Part shown: one piece after another, positions 30,601 through 38,075 of the stretch
Layout of the letters: each line of letters begins with the position of its first letter
How positions within the stretch are numbered: position 1 is the first letter of the stretch
NCBI GenBank assembly: GCA_026168455.1
Contig: CM047431.1
Location: 40,207,986 to 40,271,985 of the forward strand
DNA: 64,000 nt
Direction: 5' to 3'
Source of the DNA: Theocolax elegans
Lineage: Eukaryota > Arthropoda > Insecta > Hymenoptera > Cerocephalidae
Program-made: the position numbers and the translations under genes
The notes under the pieces: model-generated
Databases searched by the model: none
Seen by the model: the letters and a program-made list of their open reading frames with translations, nothing else
What the model was told of the DNA's origin: nothing

Positions 30601-30718
30601 CGGCAAGGGAGCAAATCTAAAAAAATGAAAAATTTCGACTTCTTAGACATTTATGCGTGTATTTACGTGTAAATATGCATTTGAATTCAATCCTCCGGGC
30701 TATGGAACGAAATCTTAA
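27605..30718 (+). repeat. Start of a third super-unit with a hybrid interval
   Basis: A standard X interval (27605 to 28869, 1264 bp) is followed by a short interval of 978 bp to the next S monomer at 29847. The short interval starts like Y (TAAAAAAATG and TATTCATTTG monomers after S) but ends like X (cycle with CGATGG, AAAATATCGAC and TATTCATTTAAATTT). That is the expected product of unequal crossing-over between a Y and an X interval. A Y-like interval then begins at 29847. Confidence 0.65.
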
Positions 30719-30838
30719 ACGGCAAGGGAGCAAAATCTAAAAAATGAAAAATTTCGACTTCTTAGACATTTATGCGTGTATTTACGTGTAAATATGCATT
30801 TGAATTCAATCCTCCGGGCTATGAACGAAATCTTAAAA
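30601..30838 (+). repeat. Off-register duplication of about 119 bp inside the array
   Basis: The segment starting CGGCAAGGGAGCAAA at 30601 and ending in CTTAAA is repeated immediately, starting at 30720, with the junction reading CTTAAA directly joined to CGGCAAGGG. Both copies contain CTTAGACATTTATGCG and TCAATCCTCCGGGC. The offset of 119 bp is about 1.2 monomers, so the junction breaks the normal monomer register, unlike most duplications in the array. Confidence 0.75.
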
Positions 30839-31080
30839 AATAAAAATTTCGACTTCTTAGCCGGCTTATGCGTGTATTTACATGTAAATATGCATTTGAA
30901 GTCAATCCACACGGCAAGGGAGGCAAAATCTAAAAGAATGAAAAATTTCGACTTCTTAAACAGTTTATGCGTGTATTTACGTGTAAATATGCATTTGAAT
31001 TCAATCCTCCGGGCTATGGAACGAAATCTTAAAAAATAGAACTTTCGACCTCTTAGCCGTCTTATGCGTGTATTTGCGTG

Positions 31081-32647
31081 TAAATATGCATTTGAATTCA
31101 ATCCACCCGGCCATGGAACGAAATCTTAAAAAAATAAAAATTACGTCTTCTTAGACGGTTTATGCGTGTATTTACGTGTAAATATGCATTTGAATTCAAT
31201 CCACCCGGAAAGAAGGAAAATCTAAAAAAATGAAAAATTTCGACTTCTTAAACAGTTTATGCGTGCTTACGTGTAAATATGCATTTGAATTCAATCCACC
31301 CGGCTATGGAACGAAATCTTAAAAAAATTAAAATTTCGACATCTTAGCCGGCTTATGCGTGTATTTACGTGTAAGTAAATATGCATTTATATTCAATGCA
31401 CCCGGCTATGGAACGAAATCTTAAAAAAATAAAATTTCGACTTCTTAGACGGTTTATACGTGTATTTACGTGTAAATATGCATTTGAATTCAATCCACCC
31501 GGCCATGGAACGAAATCTTAACAAAATAAAAATTTCGTCTTCTTAGACGGTTTATACGTGTATTTACGTGTAAATATGCATTTGAATTCAATCCACCCGG
31601 CAAGAAGGAAAATCTAAAAAAATGAAAAATTTCGACTTCTTAAACAGTTTACGCGTGTATTTACGTGTAAATATTCATTTGAATTCAATCCACCCGGCTA
31701 TGGAACGAAATCATAAAAAAATAAAAATTCCGACTTCTTAGACGGTTTATGCGTGTATTTACGTGTAAATATGCATTTGAATTCAAACCACCCGGCTATG
31801 GAACGAAATCTTAAAAAAATAAAACTTTCGACTTCTTAGTCGTCTTATGCGTGTATTTGCGTGTAAATATGCATTTGAATTCAATCCACCCGGCCATGGA
31901 ACGAAATCTTAAAAAAATAAAAATTACGTCTTCTTAGACGGTTTATGCGTGTATTTACGTGTAAATATGCATTTGAATTCAATCCACCCGGAAAGAAGGA
32001 AAATCTAAAAAAATGAAAAATTTCGACTTCTTAAACAGTTTATGCGTGCTTACGTGTAAATATGCATTTGAATTCAATCCACCCGGCTATGGAACGAAAT
32101 CTTAAAAAAATTAAAATTTCGACATCTTAGCCGGCTTATGCGTGTATTTACGTGTAAGTAAATATGCATTTATATTCAATGCACCCGGCTATGGAACGAA
32201 ATCTTAAAAAAATAAAAATTTCGACTTCTTAGACGGTTTATACGTGTATTTACGTGTAAATATGCATTTGAATTCAATCCACCCGGCCATGGAACGAAAT
32301 CTTAACAAAATAAAAATTTCGTCTTCTTAGACGGTTTATACGTGTATTTACGTGTAAATATGCATTTGAATTCAATCCACCCGGCAAGAAGGAAAATCTA
32401 AAAAAATGAAAAATTTCGACTTCTTAAACAGTTTACGCGTGTATTTACGTGTAAATATTCATTTGAATTCAATCCACCCGGCTATGGAACGAAATCATAA
32501 AAAAATAAAAATTCCGACTTCTTAGACGGTTTATGCGTGTATTTACGTGTAAATATGCATTTGAATTCAAACCACCCGGCTATGGAACGAAATCTTAAAA
32601 AAATAAAACTTTCGACTTCTTAGTCGTCTTATGCGTGTATTTGCGTG
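31081..32647 (+). repeat. Tandem duplication of an 8-monomer block (783-784 bp unit)
   Basis: The block starting TAAATATGCATTTG at 31081 and the block starting at 31864 are nearly identical over their full lengths. Shared private variants include AATTACGTCTTC, TTATATTCAATGCACCC, CTTAACAAAAT, AGTTTACGCG, AATCATAAAAAAAT and ATTCAAACCACC. The second copy ends only about 200 bp before the retrotransposon. The near identity points to a recent duplication. Confidence 0.8.
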
Positions 32648-32845
32648 TAAATATGCATTTGAATTCAATCCACCCGGCAAGAAGGAAAATCTAAAAAAGT
32701 GAAAAATTTCGACTTCTTAAACAGTTTATGCGTGTATTTAAGTGTAAATATGCATTTGAATTTAATTCACCCGGCTATGGAACGAAATCTTAAAAAAATA
32801 AAAATTTCGACTTCTTAGCCGGCTTATGCGTGTATTTACGTGTAA

Positions 32846-32849
32846 ATAT
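32846..32849 (+). repeat. Target-site duplication ATAT, left copy
   Basis: ATAT directly precedes the TG of the 5' LTR and is repeated directly after the CA of the 3' LTR at 45094-45097. Removing the element and one ATAT gives TGTAAATATGCATTTG, the normal satellite sequence. Four-base duplications are usual for Ty3/Gypsy insect elements, several of which favour alternating AT targets. Confidence 0.9.
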
Positions 32850-33083
32850 TGTTACGGACCTGACCAGAGGTCCGCAACGTTGCAACCTGCAAGCTGCGTC
32901 AGCAGAGTCCGAACGACGAGTACGAAGACGCTCTTAATATAAGCAGTCTCACGTTAGATCATGTGAAGAACAGACGTGTCTGAATAAATGCCTGTATAAC
33001 CATAACGATAATTATTTAATTGACCACACCCGATCCCAATAGATCCTATTGGTAAGAGAATCGACACCTTTACGCCCGTAACA
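32850..33083 (+). repeat. 5' long terminal repeat (234 bp)
   Basis: It begins TGTTACGG and ends CCGTAACA. It contains a TATA-like TTAATATAAG at 32934-32943, which should drive transcription of the genomic RNA, and AATAAA at 32983-32988, the likely polyadenylation signal in the downstream copy. The first bases form a hairpin (CGGACCT at 32855-32861 with AGGTCCG at 32868-32874). Compared with the 3' LTR it has GCA at 32882-32884 where the other has 34 bp; otherwise the two look identical. Confidence 0.95.
32934..32943 (+). promoter_or_regulatory. TATA-like box of the 5' LTR promoter
   Basis: TTAATATAAG lies 84 bp into the LTR and is followed within about 10-15 bp by CAGTCTCACG, a plausible start region. 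The same sequence is at 44944-44953 in the 3' LTR. The role is inferred from position and composition. Confidence 0.5.
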
Positions 33084-33088
33084 ATAAA

Positions 33089-33107
33089 TGGTGACAGCAC
33101 TGGGATT
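33089..33107 (+). other. Candidate tRNA primer binding site
   Basis: TGGTGACAGCACTGGGATT starts five bases after the LTR end. TGG-initial primer sites just inside the 5' LTR are general in this group because they pair with the CCA end of a tRNA. I cannot name the tRNA from memory. The five-base offset is slightly larger than usual. Confidence 0.5.
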
Positions 33108-33348
33108 CTCGTGGTGTGAAGTTGTACATTTTTCAAGAAATCCAATTTTTTTTCCGGAGGCGGAAAAATATAATTTTTTTTTTCTCACGCTACTAGCACC
33201 CGAAAATTATCACGTTTTCTGTGTCGTAAGAGAATATTATTACAATAAAGTGCCTGCAGTGTTCGAGTGCCTACACAACAAAAACTTTAAATTTTGCACA
33301 AACGTGAATAGTGCCTTTTTCAACAATAATTTTCAACCAACGCTATTG

Positions 33349-33412
33349 AAGGACAGGAAGGAAGTCTGACAGGAAGGACAGGAAGGTAGGACAGGAAGGA
33401 AGGACAGGAAGA
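33349..33412 (+). repeat. Purine-rich short repeats (GGACAGGAA) in the leader
   Basis: The motif GGACAGGAAG or a close variant occurs about five times in some 60 bp with small spacers. It lies between the primer site and gag, where packaging or splicing signals are found in related elements. No function can be assigned from the sequence. Confidence 0.75.
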
Positions 33413-33461
33413 ACGTCCCATATCAATTTTCCAATTTCCAATCACCAACAATAAGTGTAAA

Positions 33462-33467
33462 GTAAGT
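33462..33467 (+). promoter_or_regulatory. Candidate 5' splice donor for the env messenger
   Basis: GTAAGT followed by G matches the full intronic donor consensus and lies in the leader, upstream of gag. Joined to the acceptor at 42033 it would remove gag and pol and place env close to the cap. This is how env is expressed in insect errantiviruses. The pairing is inferred; a shorter leader intron ending at an AG near 33523 is an alternative. Confidence 0.4.
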
Positions 33468-33713
33468 GCATATATATTTTTTTTTCTCGTATTATTTTCC
33501 TTTTTTCACACATAAACTTTAGTCCTTTTAGTTCTTTTCCCTTATTATTCAAACCGTTAAATTCAAATAAAAATATTCATAGTAAAAATAATAATAATAA
33601 ATAAAAATAATAATAAATATTAGCAAAATTAATTATACAACATCGAAGTTTTTCTTTATAATTATAATTGCACCTTCAAACAAAAATAAAACAATAATAA
33701 CATAACTTTAATC

Positions 33714-35585
33714 ATGTCGACAACAAATCTATTTAGTCAATCAACCGACTCCGGTAGTGCACACTGTGAATTCAGAGCCTCAAATCTCAGTCCAGCTAAG
33801 AACACTAGTAACAGCTTACCTAACCTTTCAAAATTCACGCGCAAAATAAATTCACCCCCACCTCCATGTCTCACCTCAGTGAACGATTTAGTAACGGAAG
33901 TAATTGTCAATAGTGGTATTCGTGATCCATCTCTGGCCGCAGAGGTACATACCACTATAAATCGAATTTTACAAAATGGTATTCGTCAAACTCGTGAAAT
34001 TGAGGCAGAAACGTCCTCCGACGAATCTGATTCTGACTCGATAAAGTACAGACTTGCAGAAAATCAAAATTTTAGACTAGGGACACAAGTAAGAAGCACC
34101 AAAGTAAATACACATGCAAAAGTACATAATTCAGATACAGAATCGCGAATTCCACAACCTACAAACGATTTGTCGCCGACCTATACTACATCCATACGCA
34201 AACAAATTCCCATTAACACAGATCACAATCTAGAAGAAATCGAAAACATTCACAGACAATTAACAAATACCATAACCTTCAACTCATCGAATTCCCCAAT
34301 CCACAATCCAAATTACAAGAATACCACTAGTTTACATAATCCGACGGCCAACTACATCGTACCTCAATCCCATCACAACGCCAGTACACAGTACCACGTT
34401 CCACAGATTTTCCAATCCTTTAACCAAAATCAGCCTCAAGCTAATAATTACCACGTTTACCAATCGCAAAATAATAACATATCAAATTTAAATCACTCAG
34501 TAATTTTCAATGCAATGAAATATATACCTAATTTCGACGGTTCGCCAGACAAACTCCCACCTTTTGTAAACATGGTGCGCAGCATAATTCAACTTTACGG
34601 CCCTGCTTCGGAACAATTAATTTTACCTTTTTTAACCTCAAAATTAACGGGAAAAGCTTCCACGGCATATTCGTCTAGAATTCAATATTATCCATCGGTA
34701 GAACAATTACTTAACGATCTTAACGCACACTACAACAATGTAGGCACAACAGACGATGTAATGGCGAAATTAAAAACTTTATCACAAAAAATCAGTGAAT
34801 CAGTCTCAGACTATGGAGATCGCGTGCAAGCCATTCTAAATAATCTTATCTTAGCGTACAATTCTGACAACTCTTTCGATAACCTACTTCGCGATTCGCA
34901 AATCCAACGAGCTGAACAAGAAACAGTACAGTACTTTATGATAGGTTTGCGCCCACCTCTCGATCACCAAGTAAGATGTGAAAGACCGACTAATCTTATA
35001 CAAGCCATTCAAATTGCCAATCAATTTGAAAGTAAACAGGCTGCGAGAAAGCACCTACAAGGTAATGCACAAAATTATGTAAACGTCAATAGAATAATTA
35101 ATTCAAACGGTTGTCCCACGTGCGGCTCAGACACTCATCTAGGCATAAATTGTCCGAAAAATAGACATTGTATGTATTGCGATAGGAAAGGACACTCATC
35201 CGACGGTTGTTTCACCTTAGAAAACGACTTAAAATCGGGCAAGCTACGCGCGAATAATCACGGCTATAATCATAATTATCGGTACAGTAACAGCAACAAC
35301 AATAAACATTTCAGAAATCACAATACAGATAACAATCGCAACACTTACCATAACAATTACAAACCTAATAATAACTACCAGAAACGCAATAGCTATAACT
35401 ACAATCGTAACGATTTCAACAAAAACTACGATAAATATCGTACCTACGACTCTAACAAGGATAGCAAAAACCCCGAAAATAGTACCGAACATCAAGGCTC
35501 AGATCAACATAAAGTACAATCTGACAATAAAGATCATTTAAACTTGAAACCTGCTCGCCACAGTCCTCAGGTGTCGAGCAATTAA
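33714..35585 (+). CDS. gag: Gag polyprotein, intact (623 aa)
   Basis: Gag would form the cytoplasmic virus-like particle and bind the genomic RNA. Residues 1 to about 250 are polar and rich in Ser, Asn and Gln, probably disordered. Residues about 260-455 look like a retrotransposon capsid region, with YIPNFDGSPDKLPPFV at its start and a major-homology-like stretch near VRCERPTNLIQAIQIA. Two CCHC zinc knuckles follow: C467-x2-C470-x4-H475-x4-C480 and C486-x2-C489-x4-H494-x4-C499. The tail after about residue 510 is extremely Asn/Tyr-rich. The start is the first ATG of the open frame. The last 16 codons overlap pol in the -1 frame. Two zinc knuckles separate this Gag from that of gypsy itself, which lacks them. 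Confidence 0.92.
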   Translation: MSTTNLFSQSTDSGSAHCEFRASNLSPAKNTSNSLPNLSKFTRKINSPPPPCLTSVNDLVTEVIVNSGIRDPSLAAEVHTTINRILQNGIRQTREIEAETSSDESDSDSIKYRLAENQNFRLGTQVRSTKVNTHAKVHNSDTESRIPQPTNDLSPTYTTSIRKQIPINTDHNLEEIENIHRQLTNTITFNSSNSPIHNPNYKNTTSLHNPTANYIVPQSHHNASTQYHVPQIFQSFNQNQPQANNYHVYQSQNNNISNLNHSVIFNAMKYIPNFDGSPDKLPPFVNMVRSIIQLYGPASEQLILPFLTSKLTGKASTAYSSRIQYYPSVEQLLNDLNAHYNNVGTTDDVMAKLKTLSQKISESVSDYGDRVQAILNNLILAYNSDNSFDNLLRDSQIQRAEQETVQYFMIGLRPPLDHQVRCERPTNLIQAIQIANQFESKQAARKHLQGNAQNYVNVNRIINSNGCPTCGSDTHLGINCPKNRHCMYCDRKGHSSDGCFTLENDLKSGKLRANNHGYNHNYRYSNSNNNKHFRNHNTDNNRNTYHNNYKPNNNYQKRNSYNYNRNDFNKNYDKYRTYDSNKDSKNPENSTEHQGSDQHKVQSDNKDHLNLKPARHSPQVSSN

Positions 35586-36613
35586 CACCGTCAATCGAAG
35601 TAAATAAAGTAGATAAAAAGGCAGTCGTTTCGCAAAGAGTAATAAATTTAAGAAGATTATGCACAGGTAAAAAACCACCTGTTGTTAAATTAAATAGTCC
35701 AAATATAAAAGGCGGTGCAGCTAATTTCTATGCAGATACGGGTGCAGATATATCGATAATAAAGGAAGATTTATTAGATAAAAATACAGGAGTAAACAAA
35801 CTCATTACGTTAGGAATCAATGGAGTTACTAGTGGAGAAAGTCATACTATTGGCAAAGCAGTAATTGAACTGCAAGGATTTTTGTGCGAAGTGCACGTAG
35901 TCCCGAAGGATTTTCCGATAAACACAGATGGTTTACTCGGTTGGGACGTTATGGAGAAATATAATGGGCAAGTAGATGCCGCTAATAAGTTTTTAAAACT
36001 AGATAACACAGTAATTCCTTTCGAAAAAACTAAATGCTTTACAATCCCTGCCAGAATGAGAAGAGTAATTTATGCAAAAGTAAAAAACCCAGAAATTGAA
36101 TCAGGATGGGTCCCGCTGCAAGATTTAGGAGATGATATATTATTTGGAAATTTCGTAGGCAATAATAATAATGGATTAACACATGCTATTTGTATTAACA
36201 CTAGCGATAAATCAATAGAAATCAACATACCGGAAGTAGAGTTATTACAATGCGAAACGACAAAGCTAAATCATGACGTCGGTGAGGACGACGTACAAGA
36301 AAACAATATCAATATTTATAGATTATTTGAAGAAAATAAACAAAAAAATCGTACGCTTAGCAAAAGCGAAAGAGTGGATAAAATAATGTCCCTCGCAGAC
36401 ACAACAGGAAGCAGTGAAGAAGAACTGGAGCACATACGTAGTTTAGTAGAATTCGATCCATACATATTTGGATTAGATAACGAACCTTTACCAGCGACAC
36501 ACCTGCTGACTCACAAAATAGTAACCACCACAGATACGCCAGTTAAAACAAAACCATACCGATATCCCAATAACCTTAAGCAACAACTAGATATTGAAGT
36601 AAAAATTTACTAG
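35531..36613 (+). pseudogene. pol: Pol part 1: aspartic protease and start of reverse transcriptase
   Basis: This frame lies -1 to gag and would be read by frameshifting at 35537. It encodes the retropepsin that cuts Gag and Gag-Pol: the active-site DTG is at 35735-35743 (context YADTGADIS), and the closing LLGWD motif lies near 35933. No ATG is needed. The far end has the start of the RT region (VKTKPYRYP, nt about 36540-36570). The frame stops at TAG 36611-36613, where the related reading continues one frame away from about 36601. The cause is a one-base loss at the A-run 36601-36605. That run is a homopolymer, so an error is possible. Confidence 0.85.
35537..35580 (+). promoter_or_regulatory. 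-1 ribosomal frameshift signal (TTTAAAC plus hairpin)
   Basis: T TTA AAC at 35537-35543 is a canonical X XXY YYZ slippery heptamer in the gag frame. A -1 slip there enters the pol frame, which is open from 35531 and has stops just upstream (TAA at 35528-35530). Eight bases downstream, TGCTCG at 35552-35557 pairs with CGAGCA at 35575-35580; after one mismatch, CAC at 35559-35561 pairs with GTG at 35571-35573. Spacing and order fit known -1 sites. The signal lies 42 bases before the gag stop, as expected for a Gag-Pol fusion. Confidence 0.85.
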
Positions 36614-36972
36614 ACAAAGATATAATAGAACCGTCAAACTCTCCATATTGTTCTCCCATGTGGATAATTCCAAAACATCCGGACATGCAAGGAAACAAAC
36701 GTTGGAGATTAGTAACAGATTTCAGAAAATTAAACGAGATTACAGTGGGTTCATGCTATCCCTTACCCTTCACGACAGACATTTTAGACAACTTATCATC
36801 TAGTAAGTTCATAAGTTGCGTCGACCTTAAACAGGGTTTTTATCAAGTCATGATGGATCCCAAGGACGCACCTAAAACTGCATTTTCTGCTCCGTCTAGT
36901 CTTTACCAATATAAACGCATGGCTATGGGTCTAAAGATGCGACAATCACATTTTCAAAAGCTATGGCCTTAG
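36598..36972 (+). pseudogene. pol: Pol part 2: reverse transcriptase, N-terminal palm and fingers
   Basis: This piece continues RT in the next frame. It has WIIPKH, RLVTDFRKLNEIT, and the first catalytic Asp in FISCVDLKQGFYQV (the VDL motif, Asp codon near 36823). It then runs through KTAFSAPSSLYQYKRMAMGL. At about 36934 the normal reading moves to yet another frame. The rest of this frame (residues after MGLK) is out-of-frame sequence ending at 36972. The expected conserved stretch just before the primer-grip side is found one frame away, so a single-base loss at 36933-36935 is the simplest cause. Confidence 0.85.
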
Positions 36973-38075
36973 CGCTCGCAGGATTGCAGGGAAGAGAATT
37001 AGAAATTTACCTCGACGATATCATGGTTTTTGCAAAAAATATAGAAGAACACGGCATTAGATTTAAAAGACTTTTAAAGCGACTAAGAGAAGCCAATCTA
37101 ACGATCGAGCCAAAAAAGTGCCAATTCTTGAAGAAAGAAGCACGAGTTTTAGGTCATATAGTAGGGAACGGTCAAATAAAAATGGATCCAGCAAAAATAG
37201 AGTCAGTGAAAAATTATCCAATACCAACAAATGCTAAAAAAGTAAAGCAATTCCTAGGCTTTACTGGATATTACAGACGATTCATCAATGGGTACGCAAA
37301 AATCGCAAATCCGCTAAACAATTTACTTAAGAAAACGAAATCATTTAAATGGGGAACTACAGAACAAGAAGCATTCACGAAGCTTCGCAATGAATTATGT
37401 AAAGAGCCAGTGTTAGTCGCACCGAAGCTCGATCAGCCTTTTCTAATCACTACAGACGCCTCGGATTACGCAATAGGAGCAATACTCAGCCAAGGCAAAT
37501 TAGGTCAAGACAGACCATGCGCTTACGCATCTCGGTGTTTAAAGGGAAGCGAACTACTTTATCCCACATACGACAAGGAATTACTTGCTATCGTTTTTGC
37601 AAAAGAACAATTCACTCCGTATATTCATGGCCAAAAGTTTACAGTCATAACGGACCATGAACCTCTCAAGCACTTTCACACTAGCAGCAAACCAGATCTA
37701 CGCTTCAATAGACTCAAAGCAGCTCTAAGAGGTTACACCTTTGATATAATATACAGACCAGGAGACAAAAATCTAAATGCAGACGCGCTCTCACGAAACC
37801 CGATAATCAATAGTGGCGAAGATAATCCAGAAAAACCACGATTAGAATTATATGCGTTAGCTGAAAAACAAAGAAATATAGATATACTCAACGGAGAAGC
37901 CGACTTACCTCCAGCAAGAATTTTAAAAACTAGAGCAGTCAGGAAAAAACGAATACAAGGCAACACCACGAAAATTAAAGAAAATGCTAGCGACTCAGAA
38001 AATTCGGAAACACACTTGCCTATTTCAAAAAAAAAGCAAGCTAAAATCAGAAAAAATCTATTGTCAAAAAACTGA
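36936..38075 (+). pseudogene. pol: Pol part 3: reverse transcriptase catalytic core and RNase H
   Basis: RT continues with YLDDIMVFAKN (codons 37008-37019 encode YLDD, the metal-binding pair), CQFLKKEARVLGHIV and FLGFTGYYRRFI, all hallmarks of Ty3/Gypsy RT. RNase H follows, with TTDASDYAIGAILSQ, YDKELLAIVFA, TDHEPLKHF and LNADALSRN supplying its acidic residues. After about 37800 the frame runs into a Lys/Ser-rich linker and stops at 38073-38075. The next pol frame overlaps from 37984. The likely break lies in the A-runs at 38028-38062, including a run of nine A at 38028-38036. An ATG at 36963 is fortuitous. Confidence 0.9.

Larger units (their letters stand above)
1..32849 (+). repeat. Satellite DNA array, left arm (97-98 bp monomer, head to tail)
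   Basis: The whole stretch is one monomer repeated about every 97 bp in one orientation. A monomer runs from the ATGCATTTGAATTCAATCC block through CACCCGGC, a variable part (TATGGAACGAAATC, CAAGGGAGCAAAATC or AAGAAGGAAAATC), an A-rich tract, TTTCGACTTCTTAGACGG and TTTATGCGTGTATTTACG. At least five monomer types can be told apart by the variable part and by the segment after CTTCTTA. GAATTC recurs in almost every monomer, so EcoRI would give a ladder of about 97 bp. No gene is present. The number of monomers (about 340) is an estimate from length. Arrays of this kind usually lie in pericentromeric, centromeric or other heterochromatin; nothing here proves which. Confidence 0.97.
33084..33713 (+). 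other. 5' untranslated leader of the retrotransposon
   Basis: The stretch between the LTR and gag is 630 bp, A/T-rich and mostly without coding signals. It holds the primer-site candidate, a purine-rich block built from GGACAGGAA repeats (33349-33412), a splice-donor-like GTAAGTG at 33462 and an ATAATAATA-rich part near 33590. An open frame of 93 codons starts at 33088 directly over the primer site. It has no recognisable domain and I treat it as chance. Confidence 0.7.

Noticed and set aside
1..32849. Dozens of open frames of 60-130 codons on both strands in the left satellite arm, with recurring words such as MRVFTCKYAFEFNP and NSNAYLHVNTRI
   Set aside because: They are translations of the 97-bp monomer. 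Because 97 is not a multiple of three, frames run on by cycling through the monomer in different phases. They end at random indels and have no start context or domain.
33088..33369. Open frame of 93 codons starting right after the 5' LTR
   Set aside because: It overlies the primer-site candidate, has no recognisable motif and lies in the leader. It could act as an upstream frame, but nothing supports a protein.
35244..35495. Minus-strand frame of 83 codons, very rich in Val and Ile
   Set aside because: It is the complement of the Asn/Tyr-rich tail of Gag, whose AAT/AAC codons read as ATT/GTT on the other strand.
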